Made by a program: the position numbers and the translations under genes. Below the pieces are notes generated by a model, which was given only the letters and a program-made list of their open reading frames with translations, did no database searches and was not told where the DNA came from. DNA of 64,000 nt, taken from NCBI RefSeq assembly GCF_901875635.1, contig NZ_CABFMN010000106.1:1-64000 (forward strand). The letters are read 5' to 3'. This DNA comes from Xylophilus ampelinus. Its GTDB lineage: Bacteria; Pseudomonadota; Gammaproteobacteria; Burkholderiales; Burkholderiaceae_C. Positions 1 through 8,124 of the stretch are shown here, one piece after another; position 1 is the stretch's first letter; each line of letters starts with the position of its first letter.

Positions 1-78
1 GCCGGCCGGCGCGCCCTCGGGCACGGCCACGGCCTCGGCCGCCGGCTCAGGCAACCACTGCAGAGCCAGCCAGTGCAT
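1..78 (-). CDS. imuB: ImuB N-terminus (Y-family polymerase-like), cut by window edge
   Basis: Only the first 26 codons lie in the window. From an ATG at 76-78 the minus strand reads MHWLALQW and continues open to base 1. The start overlaps the last 32 bases of imuA, as expected for translationally coupled imuA-imuB. ImuB is a catalytically inactive Y-family polymerase homologue that links the beta clamp, ImuA and the error-prone polymerase DnaE2 in SOS mutagenesis (family knowledge). The call rests on the position behind imuA and the short MxWxAL-type N-terminus, so identity is probable rather than proven. Confidence 0.75.
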   Translation of the reverse strand, partial: MHWLALQWLPEPAAEAVAVPEGAPAG

Positions 79-898
79 GGGGAACTCCTGCTGCGGGCGA
101 TGCGCTGCAGGCAGGACGCGACGGCCGGTGCTCGTGCAGCCGCACCACGGTGGCACCAGCCAGCGCCTCGGGCTCCGGCGCACGCCAGGCCTGTCGTTCG
201 CGACGGCGCAGCCGTGCGGCCGCCAACAGCGCCGCCATGCGCTCGCTGCGCGCCGGCAGGGTGACGGGCGTGGCCAGCGGCGGACCGCGGCGCTTGAGGA
301 TGTGCACGTGCATCCCGCCGGGTTCGGCGGCGCGCTCGACCTGCAGGCGCAGGCGTGCGGGGGAGGCGCCCTGCGCTGCCGACGCCGGCCGGAACACGAA
401 GAGCAACCCCTCGTGCCGTGCCGCGGCCAACTGCAGCCGCCGTAACTCGCCCACGCGCGCCTGGGGCAGCCAGGCCAGCACGGCAGACACGTCGGCACAG
501 CGCAGGGCCTGCTCGCTACTCCAGAGCCGCGCCGACGCGGCCTCGGCCCGCACCCACAACAATGCCTCGACCGGCACGCCAGCCGCGGCCAGCGCGGGGC
601 CGAAGGGCTCGTGCGGCGAGCCGACCAGCACCACCGGCGCACGCGCATGGGGATGCCGGGCCACCGCCCGGGCCAGCGCAGGCAGCAGCAGGGGCCAGAC
701 GTGGGCGTCGGGCGTCGCCTGCAGCACCTCGGTCAGCGCGCCCACCGGCCAGCCCCCACCGGGCAACTGCGCATCGAGCGCGGCATGGCCGGTGGGCAGG
801 GCCGGGGCGTCGGCGGCGCCCAGTTCGTCGGCGCGCCACACCCCCGCCTCTGCCGGCAGCAGAAGGGACGAGAAAGGGTCTGGAGAAGGCTGGCCCAT
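47..898 (-). CDS. imuA: ImuA, translesion-synthesis-associated RecA-like protein
   Basis: A 283-residue protein of the ImuA/SulA-like family, distant from RecA, that works with ImuB and DnaE2 in damage-induced mutagenic repair in the cytoplasm. Visible are the N-terminal segment LPTGHAALDAQLPGGGWPVG (residues 35-54), typical of ImuA, and a strand ending in LLWVRAEAASARLWSSEQAL (about 113-132). The start ATG at 896-898 lies 13 bases from a perfect LexA box at 912-927, which fixes both the start and SOS control. The downstream gene, imuB, begins inside its 3' end. The C-terminal 60 residues are Arg/Ala rich and look poorly structured. Confidence 0.9.
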   Translation of the reverse strand: MGQPSPDPFSSLLLPAEAGVWRADELGAADAPALPTGHAALDAQLPGGGWPVGALTEVLQATPDAHVWPLLLPALARAVARHPHARAPVVLVGSPHEPFGPALAAAGVPVEALLWVRAEAASARLWSSEQALRCADVSAVLAWLPQARVGELRRLQLAAARHEGLLFVFRPASAAQGASPARLRLQVERAAEPGGMHVHILKRRGPPLATPVTLPARSERMAALLAAARLRRRERQAWRAPEPEALAGATVVRLHEHRPSRPACSASPAAGVPHALAGSAVVA

Positions 899-911
899 GG
901 TGGATCGATAA

Positions 912-927
912 CTGTATTTTTATACAG
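912..927. promoter_or_regulatory. LexA (SOS) box of the imuA-imuB operon
   Basis: The sequence CTGTATTTTTATACAG matches the proteobacterial LexA consensus CTGT-N8-ACAG exactly, with an AT-only centre in very GC-rich surroundings. It lies 13 bases upstream of the imuA start, so bound LexA would cover the promoter. The adaptor gene on the plus strand starts 220 bases away and is probably not under this box. Confidence 0.93.
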
Positions 928-1147
928 TATCCATCCCTTCGTGCCCAGCCCGACTGTCCGGCTCGGGCATTCGCGCCGATCCAGGGCCCCCAAATGCAAC
1001 GAAACTTTGCACACCGTTCACATAACCGGCTTACGCTTGCAACTTTCGCGTGCAGTCAGGTTCTCCTCATCTCGCCGTGATGAGCGTCCGACCCGGGCGT
1101 TCCGCGACCCGCTCCGCGCGACTCCGATCTCCCGAGAAGGCGACCCC

Positions 1148-2362
1148 TTGAGTTCCTCCAGATTCCTGGGCCTCGTGCCCCTGTGCGCCCTGCTGTTGCT
1201 GGGCGCCTGCCGCGAACAGCCGAAGGCGGCCCCGCCCGCCGTGCCCGAAGTCACCGTGCGCACCCTGCAGAGCCAGACCGTGCCGCTGCGCACCGAGCTG
1301 CCGGGCCGCACCGCTGCCTTCATGGTGGCCGAGGTGCGCCCGCAGGTGGGCGGCATCATCCGCAGCCGGCCCTTCACCGAGGGCGCCGCCGTCAAGGCCG
1401 GGCAGGTGCTGTACGAGATCGACCCCGCCCCCTTCCAGGCCGCGGTGCAGCAGCAGGAAGGCGCCCTGGCCAACGCCCGCGCCACCGTCAGCTCCACCCG
1501 CGCGCTGGCCGAACGCTACAAGGCGCTGCTGCCGCAGAACGCGGTGAGCAAGCAGGAGCACGACAACGCCCAGGCGGCCTACGAGCAGGCCCAGGCCGCC
1601 GTGAAGGTGCAGACCGCGCTGCTCAACACCGCGCGCATCAACCTGCAGTACACCAAGGTGACGGCGCCCATCTCCGGACGCACCAGCCGCAGCAGCGTCA
1701 CGCCGGGCGCCCTGGTGAGCGCCTCGCAGGCCACGCCGCTGTTGACCATCTCGCAGCTCGATCCGATCTACGTCGACATCACCCAGTCCAGTGCCGAGCT
1801 GGTGCGCATGCGCCAGGCGCTGATGGCCGGCAGGATCAACCGCCAGGACGAGTCTCAACGCGTGTCGCTGGTGATGGAGGACGGCACGCCCTACCCGGCC
1901 GAGGGCCGCGTGCAGCTCACCGAGGTGACGGTCGACCCCAGCAGCGGCTCGGTCACGCTGCGCGCGCGCTTCCCCAATCCCGACGGGCTGCTGCTGCCCG
2001 GCATGTATGTGCGCGCCGTGGTGACCGAGGGCGCCACGCCCGACGGCATCCTGGTGCCGCAGGCCGCCATCATCCGTGACCGCCGCGGCACGCCGCAGGC
2101 GCGCCTGGTGACGGCAGAGAGCAAGCTCGACCTGCGCAACGTGGTGATCGCGCGTTCGGTGGGTCAGAACTGGCTGGTGACCGAAGGCCTGAAAGCCGGC
2201 GACCGGCTGGTGATGGCCGGCGGCCAGAACGTGCAGCCGGGCACGACGGTCAAGCCGGTCGACGAGCCGCCCGCGGCCGCCGGAGCACCGCAGAACGGCA
2301 CGCCCGTCGCAGCGCCCGGCGCCACCAGCCCGGCCGGCGGCAACGCCCCCGCCAAGCCCTGA
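1148..2362 (+). CDS. RND efflux periplasmic adaptor (AcrA/MexA family lipoprotein)
   Basis: A 404-residue membrane-fusion protein joining an inner-membrane RND pump to an outer-membrane channel. The TTG at 1148 is chosen because it gives a clean lipoprotein signal: LSSSRFLG, a hydrophobic run and lipobox LLGAC with Cys about residue 20; a GAGAAGG-type ribosome site lies about 10 bases before it, and no in-frame ATG is near. Domains in order are the beta-barrel/lipoyl region (VRPQVGGIIRSRPFTEGAAV), a coiled-coil hairpin with AEAYxxLxxxNAVSKQEHDNA-like sequence, a second lipoyl half (VTAPISGRTSRSSVTPGALV) and a Pro/Ala-rich tail. It is followed 10 bases later by the pump gene. The substrate cannot be told from sequence. 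Confidence 0.93.
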   Translation: MSSSRFLGLVPLCALLLLGACREQPKAAPPAVPEVTVRTLQSQTVPLRTELPGRTAAFMVAEVRPQVGGIIRSRPFTEGAAVKAGQVLYEIDPAPFQAAVQQQEGALANARATVSSTRALAERYKALLPQNAVSKQEHDNAQAAYEQAQAAVKVQTALLNTARINLQYTKVTAPISGRTSRSSVTPGALVSASQATPLLTISQLDPIYVDITQSSAELVRMRQALMAGRINRQDESQRVSLVMEDGTPYPAEGRVQLTEVTVDPSSGSVTLRARFPNPDGLLLPGMYVRAVVTEGATPDGILVPQAAIIRDRRGTPQARLVTAESKLDLRNVVIARSVGQNWLVTEGLKAGDRLVMAGGQNVQPGTTVKPVDEPPAAAGAPQNGTPVAAPGATSPAGGNAPAKP

Positions 2363-2372
2363 CCCGCCACCG

Positions 2373-5300
2373 ATGATCTCCCGCTACTTCATCGACCGGC
2401 CCATCTTCGCCTGGGTCATCGCGATCACGATCATGCTGGCCGGCGCGCTGGCCATCCACCTGCTGCCGCTCACCCGCTACCCGACGGTGGCGCCGCCTTC
2501 GGTCAGCATCTTCTCGTACTACCCCGGTGCCAACGCACAGACGCTGGAGAACAGCGTCACGCAGGTCATCGAGCAGCAGCTCACCGGCCTGGACGGCTAC
2601 CTCTACATGACGGCGCGCAGCGACTCGTCCGGCCGCGTGCAGATCCTGGTGAGCTTCCAGCCCGGCACCAACCCCGACACCGCGCAGGTGCAGGTGCAGA
2701 ACCGGGTGCAGCAGGCCATCCCGCGCCTGCCGCAGCAGGTGCAGGACCAGGGCATCACGGTGCGCAAGGCCGGCGTGGCCACCGACCTGTTCGTGACGCT
2801 CTACGACAAGAGCGGCCGCATGGCGCCCGGCGACGTGGCCGACTACCTCGTGAGCGACCTGCAGGACCCGATCAGCCGGGTGGAGGGCGTGGGCGAGGTG
2901 CAGGTCATCGGCGGCCAGTACGCGATGCGCATCTGGCTCGACCCCTTCCGCCTGCGCAGCTATTCGCTCACGCCGTCGGACGTGCAGACGGCGATCCAGT
3001 CGCAGAACGTGCAGCTGGCCGCCGGCCAGATCGGCGACCAGCCGGCACCGCCCGGCCAGCAGCTGAACGCGGTGGTCAATGCCCAGTCGCGGCTGCGCAC
3101 GGCCGAGGAGTTCCAGGCCATCCTGGTGCGCAGCAACCCCGACGGCTCCACCGTGCTGCTCAAGGACGTGGCACGCGTCGAGCTGGGCTCGGCCAACTAC
3201 ACCTTCAGCGGCAACTTCAACGGCTTCCCGGCCTCGGGCATCGCGGTGCGGCTGGCACCGGACGCCAACGCGCTGCAGTCCATCGCGGCCGTGAAGGCCA
3301 CAGTCGAGCAGTTGCGCGGCGCCTTCCCGGCCGGCGTCGAGGTCGCCTACCCGGTCGACACCACGCCCTTCGTCGAGCAGGCCATCCACGATGTGGTCAA
3401 GACGCTGATCGAAGGCATCGTGCTGGTGGTGTTGGTGATGTTCCTGTTCCTGCAGAACTGGCGCGCCACGCTGATCCCGGCCATCGCGGTGCCTGTGGTG
3501 CTGCTGGGCACCTTCGGCGTGCTGTCGGTGTTCGGTTACTCGATCAACATGCTGACCATGTTCGGCATGGTGCTGGCCATCGGCCTGCTGGTGGACGATG
3601 CCATCGTGGTGGTCGAGAACGTCGAGCGCCTGATGTCCGAGGAGCATCTCTCACCGAAGGAGGCCACGCGCAAGTCGATGGGCGAGATCACCGGCGCGCT
3701 GATCGGCATCGGCGTGGTGCTGTCGGCGGTGTTTCTGCCGATGGCCTTCTTCGGCGGTGCCACCGGCATCATCTACCGCCAGTTCTCGATCACCATCGTC
3801 TCGGCCATGGTGCTGTCGGTGCTGGTGGCGCTGATCCTCACGCCGGCGCTGTGCGGCCAGCTGCTCAAGCAGCACACGGCCGACCAGAAGAAGACCACCG
3901 GCTTCTTCGGCTGGTTCAACCGCTTCTTCGACCGCCAGGTGGAGCGCTACGAGGGCAGCCTGCGCAAGCGGCTGCCGCGGCGCGCGCTCTTCATGGGCAT
4001 CTACGTGCTGATCGTGGCCGGCATGGTGGCGATGTTCATGAAGACGCCCACCGGCTTCCTGCCCGACGAGGACCAGGGCTCGCTGATCGTCAACTACACG
4101 CTGCCCGAAGGCGCGACGCTGGAGCAGACGCGGGCGGTGGCACAGCGCATCAGCACGCACTTCCGCGAGAAGGACGCGGCCAACGTCGAGGGCGTGTTCA
4201 CCTCGCCGGGCTTCAGCAGCGCCGGCTCGGGCCAGAACCAGGGCCAGGCCTTCGTCAAGCTCAAGGACTGGAGCGAACGCAAGGGCGCCGAGAACGGCGT
4301 CTTCGCCATCCGTGAGCGCGCGCGCCAGGCGCTGGCCAACGACCCGGTGGCGCGGCTGATCGTGGTGATCGTGCCGCCGTCGGTGTCGGGCCTGGGCAAC
4401 TCGGCCGGCTTCGACCTGCAGCTGCAGAACATCTCCAGCATGCCGCGCGACCAGTTCCTCGGCCTGCGCGACAAGCTGCTGGCCACTGCCCGCAAGGACC
4501 CCGACCTGCGCCAGGTGCGCTTCCAGGGCCTGGAAGACCAGCCGCAGCTGCAGGTCGACATCGACCGCGCCAAGGCCGGTGCGCTGGGCATCGGGCAGGC
4601 GCAGATCAACACCCTGCTCACCTCCACCATCGGCAGCATCTACATCGGCGACTTCATCGACCGCAACCGGGTCAAGAACGTCTACCTGCAGGCCGACGCG
4701 CCCTACCGCATGAACCCGGAGGACATCGGCCTGTGGAGCCTGCGCACCAACAGCGGGGCGATGGCGCCCTTCTCCACCATCGCCACCTCGCGCTGGATGT
4801 ACGGCCCCTCGGCGCTGTACCGCTACAACGGCATGCCGTCCTTCAACATCCAGGGCGAGGCGGCACCAGGCTTCAGCTCGGGTGAGGCGCTCACCCGCAT
4901 GGAGCAGTACGTGGCCGACCTGCAGGGCGACGCCCAGAGCGGCGTGCGCGGTGCGTGGACGGGCCTGTCGTACCAGGAGAAGCTGGCCTCGGGGCAGGCG
5001 CTGTCGCTGTACCTGATCTCGCTGCTGGTGGTGTTCCTGGCGCTCGCGGCGCTTTACGAGAGCTGGAGCATCCCGGTGTCGGTGCTGCTGGTGGTGCCGC
5101 TGGGCATCGTGGGCGCGCTGGTGGCGGCCAACCTGCGCGGCATGAACAACGACATCTTCTTCCAGGTGGGCCTGCTCACCACCATGGGCCTGGCGGCCAA
5201 GAACGCGATCCTGATCGTCGAGTTCGCGGCCGACGGCGAGCGGCGCGGCCTGCCGGTGTGGGATGCGGTGCTCGAAGCCGCGCGCCTGCGCCTGCGGCCG

Positions 5301-5543
5301 ATCCTGATGACCTCGCTGGCCTTCGTGGCCGGCGTCATCCCGCTGGCCGTGGCCACCGGCGCCGGCTCGGGCAGCCAGCACGCCATCGGCACCGGCGTGA
5401 TCGGCGGCATGGTCACCGGCACCATCCTGGCGATCTTCTTCGTGCCGCTGTTCTACCTGATCGTGCGCACGGTCGGCCGCCGGCCCGCGGCCGCCGACGC
5501 GGCGCAGGCCGAAGGCACGGCGCGCCTGCAGGGCGAGGGATGA
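2373..5543 (+). CDS. RND multidrug efflux pump, AcrB/MexB-type (HAE1)
   Basis: A 1056-residue inner-membrane proton/drug antiporter, full length for the HAE1 family. It starts MISRYFIDRPIFAWVIAI, the usual first membrane helix. The proton-relay acid pair sits in GLLVDDAIVVVEN (Asp408, Asp409, equivalent to AcrB 407/408) and the relay lysine in GLAAKNAILIVEF (Lys943). Two large periplasmic loops and twelve membrane helices are apparent. It forms an operon with the preceding adaptor. No TolC/OprM-type channel follows; the next gene is an aldo/keto reductase whose ATG overlaps this stop. The pump probably borrows a channel encoded elsewhere. No local TetR or MarR repressor is present. Confidence 0.96.
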   Translation: MISRYFIDRPIFAWVIAITIMLAGALAIHLLPLTRYPTVAPPSVSIFSYYPGANAQTLENSVTQVIEQQLTGLDGYLYMTARSDSSGRVQILVSFQPGTNPDTAQVQVQNRVQQAIPRLPQQVQDQGITVRKAGVATDLFVTLYDKSGRMAPGDVADYLVSDLQDPISRVEGVGEVQVIGGQYAMRIWLDPFRLRSYSLTPSDVQTAIQSQNVQLAAGQIGDQPAPPGQQLNAVVNAQSRLRTAEEFQAILVRSNPDGSTVLLKDVARVELGSANYTFSGNFNGFPASGIAVRLAPDANALQSIAAVKATVEQLRGAFPAGVEVAYPVDTTPFVEQAIHDVVKTLIEGIVLVVLVMFLFLQNWRATLIPAIAVPVVLLGTFGVLSVFGYSINMLTMFGMVLAIGLLVDDAIVVVENVERLMSEEHLSPKEATRKSMGEITGALIGIGVVLSAVFLPMAFFGGATGIIYRQFSITIVSAMVLSVLVALILTPALCGQLLKQHTADQKKTTGFFGWFNRFFDRQVERYEGSLRKRLPRRALFMGIYVLIVAGMVAMFMKTPTGFLPDEDQGSLIVNYTLPEGATLEQTRAVAQRISTHFREKDAANVEGVFTSPGFSSAGSGQNQGQAFVKLKDWSERKGAENGVFAIRERARQALANDPVARLIVVIVPPSVSGLGNSAGFDLQLQNISSMPRDQFLGLRDKLLATARKDPDLRQVRFQGLEDQPQLQVDIDRAKAGALGIGQAQINTLLTSTIGSIYIGDFIDRNRVKNVYLQADAPYRMNPEDIGLWSLRTNSGAMAPFSTIATSRWMYGPSALYRYNGMPSFNIQGEAAPGFSSGEALTRMEQYVADLQGDAQSGVRGAWTGLSYQEKLASGQALSLYLISLLVVFLALAALYESWSIPVSVLLVVPLGIVGALVAANLRGMNNDIFFQVGLLTTMGLAAKNAILIVEFAADGERRGLPVWDAVLEAARLRLRPILMTSLAFVAGVIPLAVATGAGSGSQHAIGTGVIGGMVTGTILAIFFVPLFYLIVRTVGRRPAAADAAQAEGTARLQGEG

Positions 5544-6499
5544 ACGCGACGCGCGGCGGCCTGACCCGTGCGCAATGGCTGCGCGGGACCGGCGCGGCCG
5601 CCGCGCTGGCCGGTGCCTCCGGCCTGGGCATCGTCCCCGCGCGTGCGCAGCCGGCCGCTCGGGCGCAGACTGGCGCCATGCACACCCGACCCATCCCCTC
5701 CTCCGGCGAAGCGCTGCCCGTCATCGGCTGCGGCACCTGGCTCGGTTTCGACCATGCCCCGGGCAGCGCCGAGTACCAGCGCCTGCCCGGTGTGCTGGCC
5801 GCGCTCTTCGCCGCGGGTGGCCGGGTGATCGACAGCTCGCCGATGTACGGGCGCGCCGAAGAGAACACCGGCACGCTGCTTGCGGCGGCTCCCGGCGGCG
5901 TCACGCCCTTCCTTGCCACCAAGGTCTGGACCCGCGGCCGCGAGGCCGGCATCGCGCAGATGGAAGCGTCGATGCGGCGCCTGCGCACGCAGCGCATCGA
6001 CCTCATGCAGATCCACAACCTGGTCGACTGGAAGGTGCATCTCGCGACCCTGCGCGACTGGAAGGCCCGGGGGCGCATCCGCTACCTCGGCATCACGCAC
6101 TACACGCCCAGCGCGCACGACGAGGTGGAGGCCGTGCTGCGCGCCGAGACCCTGGACTTCCTGCAGATCAACTACGCGCTGGACGACCGCGCCGTCGAGC
6201 AGCGGCTGCTGCCGCTGGCCGCCGAGCGCGGCGTGGCGGTGATCGTCAACCAGCCCTTCGGCGGTGGCGGTCTGCTGCGGCGGTTGCGCGAGCGGCCCCT
6301 GCCGCCCTGGGCCGCCGAGATCGGCTGCACCAGCTGGGCGCAGGTGCTGCTCAAGTTCGTGCTGAGCCACCCGGCCGTGACCTGCGCGATTCCCGGCACC
6401 AGCCGGCCCGAACACATGGCGGACAACGCGGTCGCCGGCACCGGCGTGCTGCCCGACGCCGACTTCTGGCAGCGACACGCCGCGGCCGTGCTGGGCTGA
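5540..6499 (+). CDS. Aldo/keto reductase with N-terminal export-like signal
   Basis: A 319-residue NADPH-dependent oxidoreductase of the aldo/keto reductase superfamily. The catalytic tetrad is complete: Asp98 and Tyr103 in VIDSSPMYGRAE, Lys128 in LATKVW, His159 in MQIHN. The nucleotide-binding end carries CAIPGTSRPEHMADN. The ATG at 5540 overlaps the pump stop as ATGA, so translation is probably coupled. The first 38 residues resemble a twin-arginine leader (TRAQWLRGTG, a hydrophobic Ala/Gly stretch, then ARAQ) but the second Arg of the pair is missing, so export is uncertain. An internal Met at residue 47 (MHTRPIPSSG) could start a cytoplasmic form. Confidence 0.9.
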   Translation: MNATRGGLTRAQWLRGTGAAAALAGASGLGIVPARAQPAARAQTGAMHTRPIPSSGEALPVIGCGTWLGFDHAPGSAEYQRLPGVLAALFAAGGRVIDSSPMYGRAEENTGTLLAAAPGGVTPFLATKVWTRGREAGIAQMEASMRRLRTQRIDLMQIHNLVDWKVHLATLRDWKARGRIRYLGITHYTPSAHDEVEAVLRAETLDFLQINYALDDRAVEQRLLPLAAERGVAVIVNQPFGGGGLLRRLRERPLPPWAAEIGCTSWAQVLLKFVLSHPAVTCAIPGTSRPEHMADNAVAGTGVLPDADFWQRHAAAVLG

Positions 6500-6500
6500 T

Positions 6501-6560
6501 TTGCTATCGATTTCATAGCTGCTGGCGCCCGCCCCGCGGGCGCTTCGGGCACTTTTGGCT
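6501..6560 (+). repeat. Comamonad two-hairpin intergenic repeat, copy 1
   Basis: Begins immediately after the aldo/keto reductase stop. It has hairpin GCTATCGATTTCATAGC, then a GC hairpin GCGCCCG-CCCCG-CGGGCGC, then the tail CACTTTTGGCT. The right end touches the stop of the convergent hydrolase gene. Nine related copies occur in the window; this orientation is called forward. Confidence 0.9.
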
Positions 6561-7464
6561 ATGAAAACCAGCGCAGCAGCGATGCATTGAAGCGCTCCGG
6601 GCGCTCGTACTGGGCCCAGTGCCCGGCGCCTTCGATCAGCTCGCCGTGCCGCAGCGGATGCCCGGCCGTGAGCGCCGACAGCAGCGGCCGCGGATCGCCC
6701 GTGACGTCGAACTCCCCCCAGGCCAGCCACTGCGGCACGGCGCGCGAATCCAGCACGTCGAGCGCGGCCTGCAGGCCGCCGGCGAGCGACGATTCCTTGC
6801 TGCGAAAGCGCGTGCCGTGGCAGGCGATGTCGTGGATCTCGAAGGCCAGCGCGTCGAGCGCCGCCTCGTCGTGCAGCATCAGCGCCATCAGGTTGTGGCG
6901 CAGCGCGGCGCGCTCGGCCGCCCGGTCCGGGGCGGCGCGCCAGTTGCGCATCTCCACAGTCAGCCGGCGCAGCGTCGCGTGGCCGCCGGAGCCGACCAGC
7001 GCCAGCCGGTCGATGTGGCCGCGCTGCACCGCCAGCCGCGCAGCCACCAGCCCGCCGAAGGAGAAACCGCCCAGCGCGATCGGCGTGCCGTGGCCCACGA
7101 GTCCGTCGAGCGTGCCCTGCAGCGCGCCGAGCATCGGGGCCAGCGCGTCCTCGCCGGGTTGCGGCGCGGGCGGCGTGGCCGACTGGTGGTAGCCGGGCAG
7201 GTCGGGCAGCCACAAAGTGTGGTGGGCCGAGATCGCCTCGATGTTGCGCAGCCAGTGCATCCAGCTGCCATGGCCACCGTGCAGCAGCACCACCGGCGGC
7301 GTCGCCACGGCCTCGGGACCGAAGCGGCGCCAGCGCACGCGCGTGCCGGCGTGCTCGCGGTCGAACACCGTGGCCAGCCCTTCGATGCGGGCGATCTGAG
7401 TGCGCGCCAGCGGGTCGGCATCGGCGGGGAACCAGGAGTCGGCGTCGGAAGGCAGCAAGGACAT
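6559..7464 (-). CDS. Alpha/beta-fold hydrolase
   Basis: A 301-residue serine hydrolase of unknown substrate. The oxyanion loop LHGGHGSWMHW (61-71), nucleophile Ser135 in GGFSFGG, acid Asp253 in GEFDVTGD and catalytic His282 in GAGHWAQYERPERFN give a complete triad in the right order. The cap lies between about 165 and 240. The last motif resembles meta-cleavage-product hydrolases and related carboxylesterases, but no neighbour supports an aromatic pathway. The start ATG at 7462-7464 (MSLLPSD) is the only Met before the fold, although the ribosome site is weak. It is transcribed convergently with the aldo/keto reductase, with a repeat between them. Confidence 0.88.
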   Translation of the reverse strand: MSLLPSDADSWFPADADPLARTQIARIEGLATVFDREHAGTRVRWRRFGPEAVATPPVVLLHGGHGSWMHWLRNIEAISAHHTLWLPDLPGYHQSATPPAPQPGEDALAPMLGALQGTLDGLVGHGTPIALGGFSFGGLVAARLAVQRGHIDRLALVGSGGHATLRRLTVEMRNWRAAPDRAAERAALRHNLMALMLHDEAALDALAFEIHDIACHGTRFRSKESSLAGGLQAALDVLDSRAVPQWLAWGEFDVTGDPRPLLSALTAGHPLRHGELIEGAGHWAQYERPERFNASLLRWFS

Positions 7465-7628
7465 GGCCGCGATTGTGGCCGCGGGCTCGCGGCCGGCACG
7501 GCCAGGGGGCATCGGCCTTGTCCGACGGGCGCGGCCGGCCGGTGTCATCGCTTTCCGGGACAATCGCCGGGGTCGCGGGCCGCCTCGGGCGCCCCGCCCG
7601 ACTCCTCCGTTTCCTCTCCCAGCGATCG

Positions 7629-8096
7629 ATGACGCAAGACCATCCGGACACCCGCCCGCCCTCCCTGGCCGACCTCGAAGCACGCATCCAGCGGCTCACC
7701 CGCGCGCGCGAGGCACTTGCCGCACAGCGCGTCGCGGCGCGCGAAGAGGAACTGAAGGTGCTGGCCGACGCCTTCGCGCGCAAGCTGCAGGCTGCCGGCC
7801 TGTCCATCCAGGAAGGCATCGCCGCCCTGCGGCCTTACGCCCGCAGCCGGCTGAAGGACACACCGTCGGCAGCGCCGACCATGCCGGCGGCGCCGCGTGG
7901 CCGCGAACCGTCGAAGGGCGCCAGCAGCGACGACCTGCGCGAGCATGCGCGGCGCGTGCTGGGCGGCGAGGCGTCCTCCTGGCTGCGGCGCCCACACCCG
8001 CTGCTGGGTGGCCAGACGCCGCAGCAGATGGCCGCCACGCCGCAGGGCCTGGACAAGGTGCACGCGCTGCTCGCGGCCTACGCCCGCGGGGCATGA
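7629..8096 (+). CDS. Coiled-coil protein with MbcA/ParS/Xre toxin-binding domain (DUF2384)
   Basis: A 155-residue protein. Residues about 11-70 form a charged heptad-rich helix pair (ADLEARIQRLTRAREALAAQ, then EEELKVLADAFARKLQAAGL), reminiscent of the oligomerisation domain of H-NS-like proteins. The C-terminal 50 residues match the DUF2384 toxin-binding domain of Xre/MbcA/ParS antitoxins: ARRVLGGEASSWLRRPHPLL followed by GGQTPQQMAATPQGLDKVHA. The usual N-terminal helix-turn-helix is absent. The normal partner, a RES-domain NAD+-degrading toxin, is not in the window; instead a sirtuin gene starts 28 bases downstream. The domain call is from recognised sequence pattern; the H-NS likeness is weaker. 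Start at 7629 gives MTQDHPDTRPP. Confidence 0.72.
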   Translation: MTQDHPDTRPPSLADLEARIQRLTRAREALAAQRVAAREEELKVLADAFARKLQAAGLSIQEGIAALRPYARSRLKDTPSAAPTMPAAPRGREPSKGASSDDLREHARRVLGGEASSWLRRPHPLLGGQTPQQMAATPQGLDKVHALLAAYARGA

Positions 8097-8124
8097 ACGG
8101 GCGGCTCCAGTGGAGCCTGAACGC

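Noticed and set aside
611..1147. Longer N-terminus for the RND adaptor (upstream in-frame opening from 611)
   Set aside because: It would overlap imuA and the LexA box; the TTG at 1148 gives a proper lipoprotein signal.
5453..7819. Very long open frame on the minus strand (788 codons) across the aldo/keto reductase and hydrolase region
   Set aside because: It is the reverse-complement shadow of real genes in GC-rich DNA; the peptide is Arg/Ala/Gly rich with no motif. Similar long shadows run opposite the RND pump, argG-DUF2868, the GTPase, eutB and mmsA.
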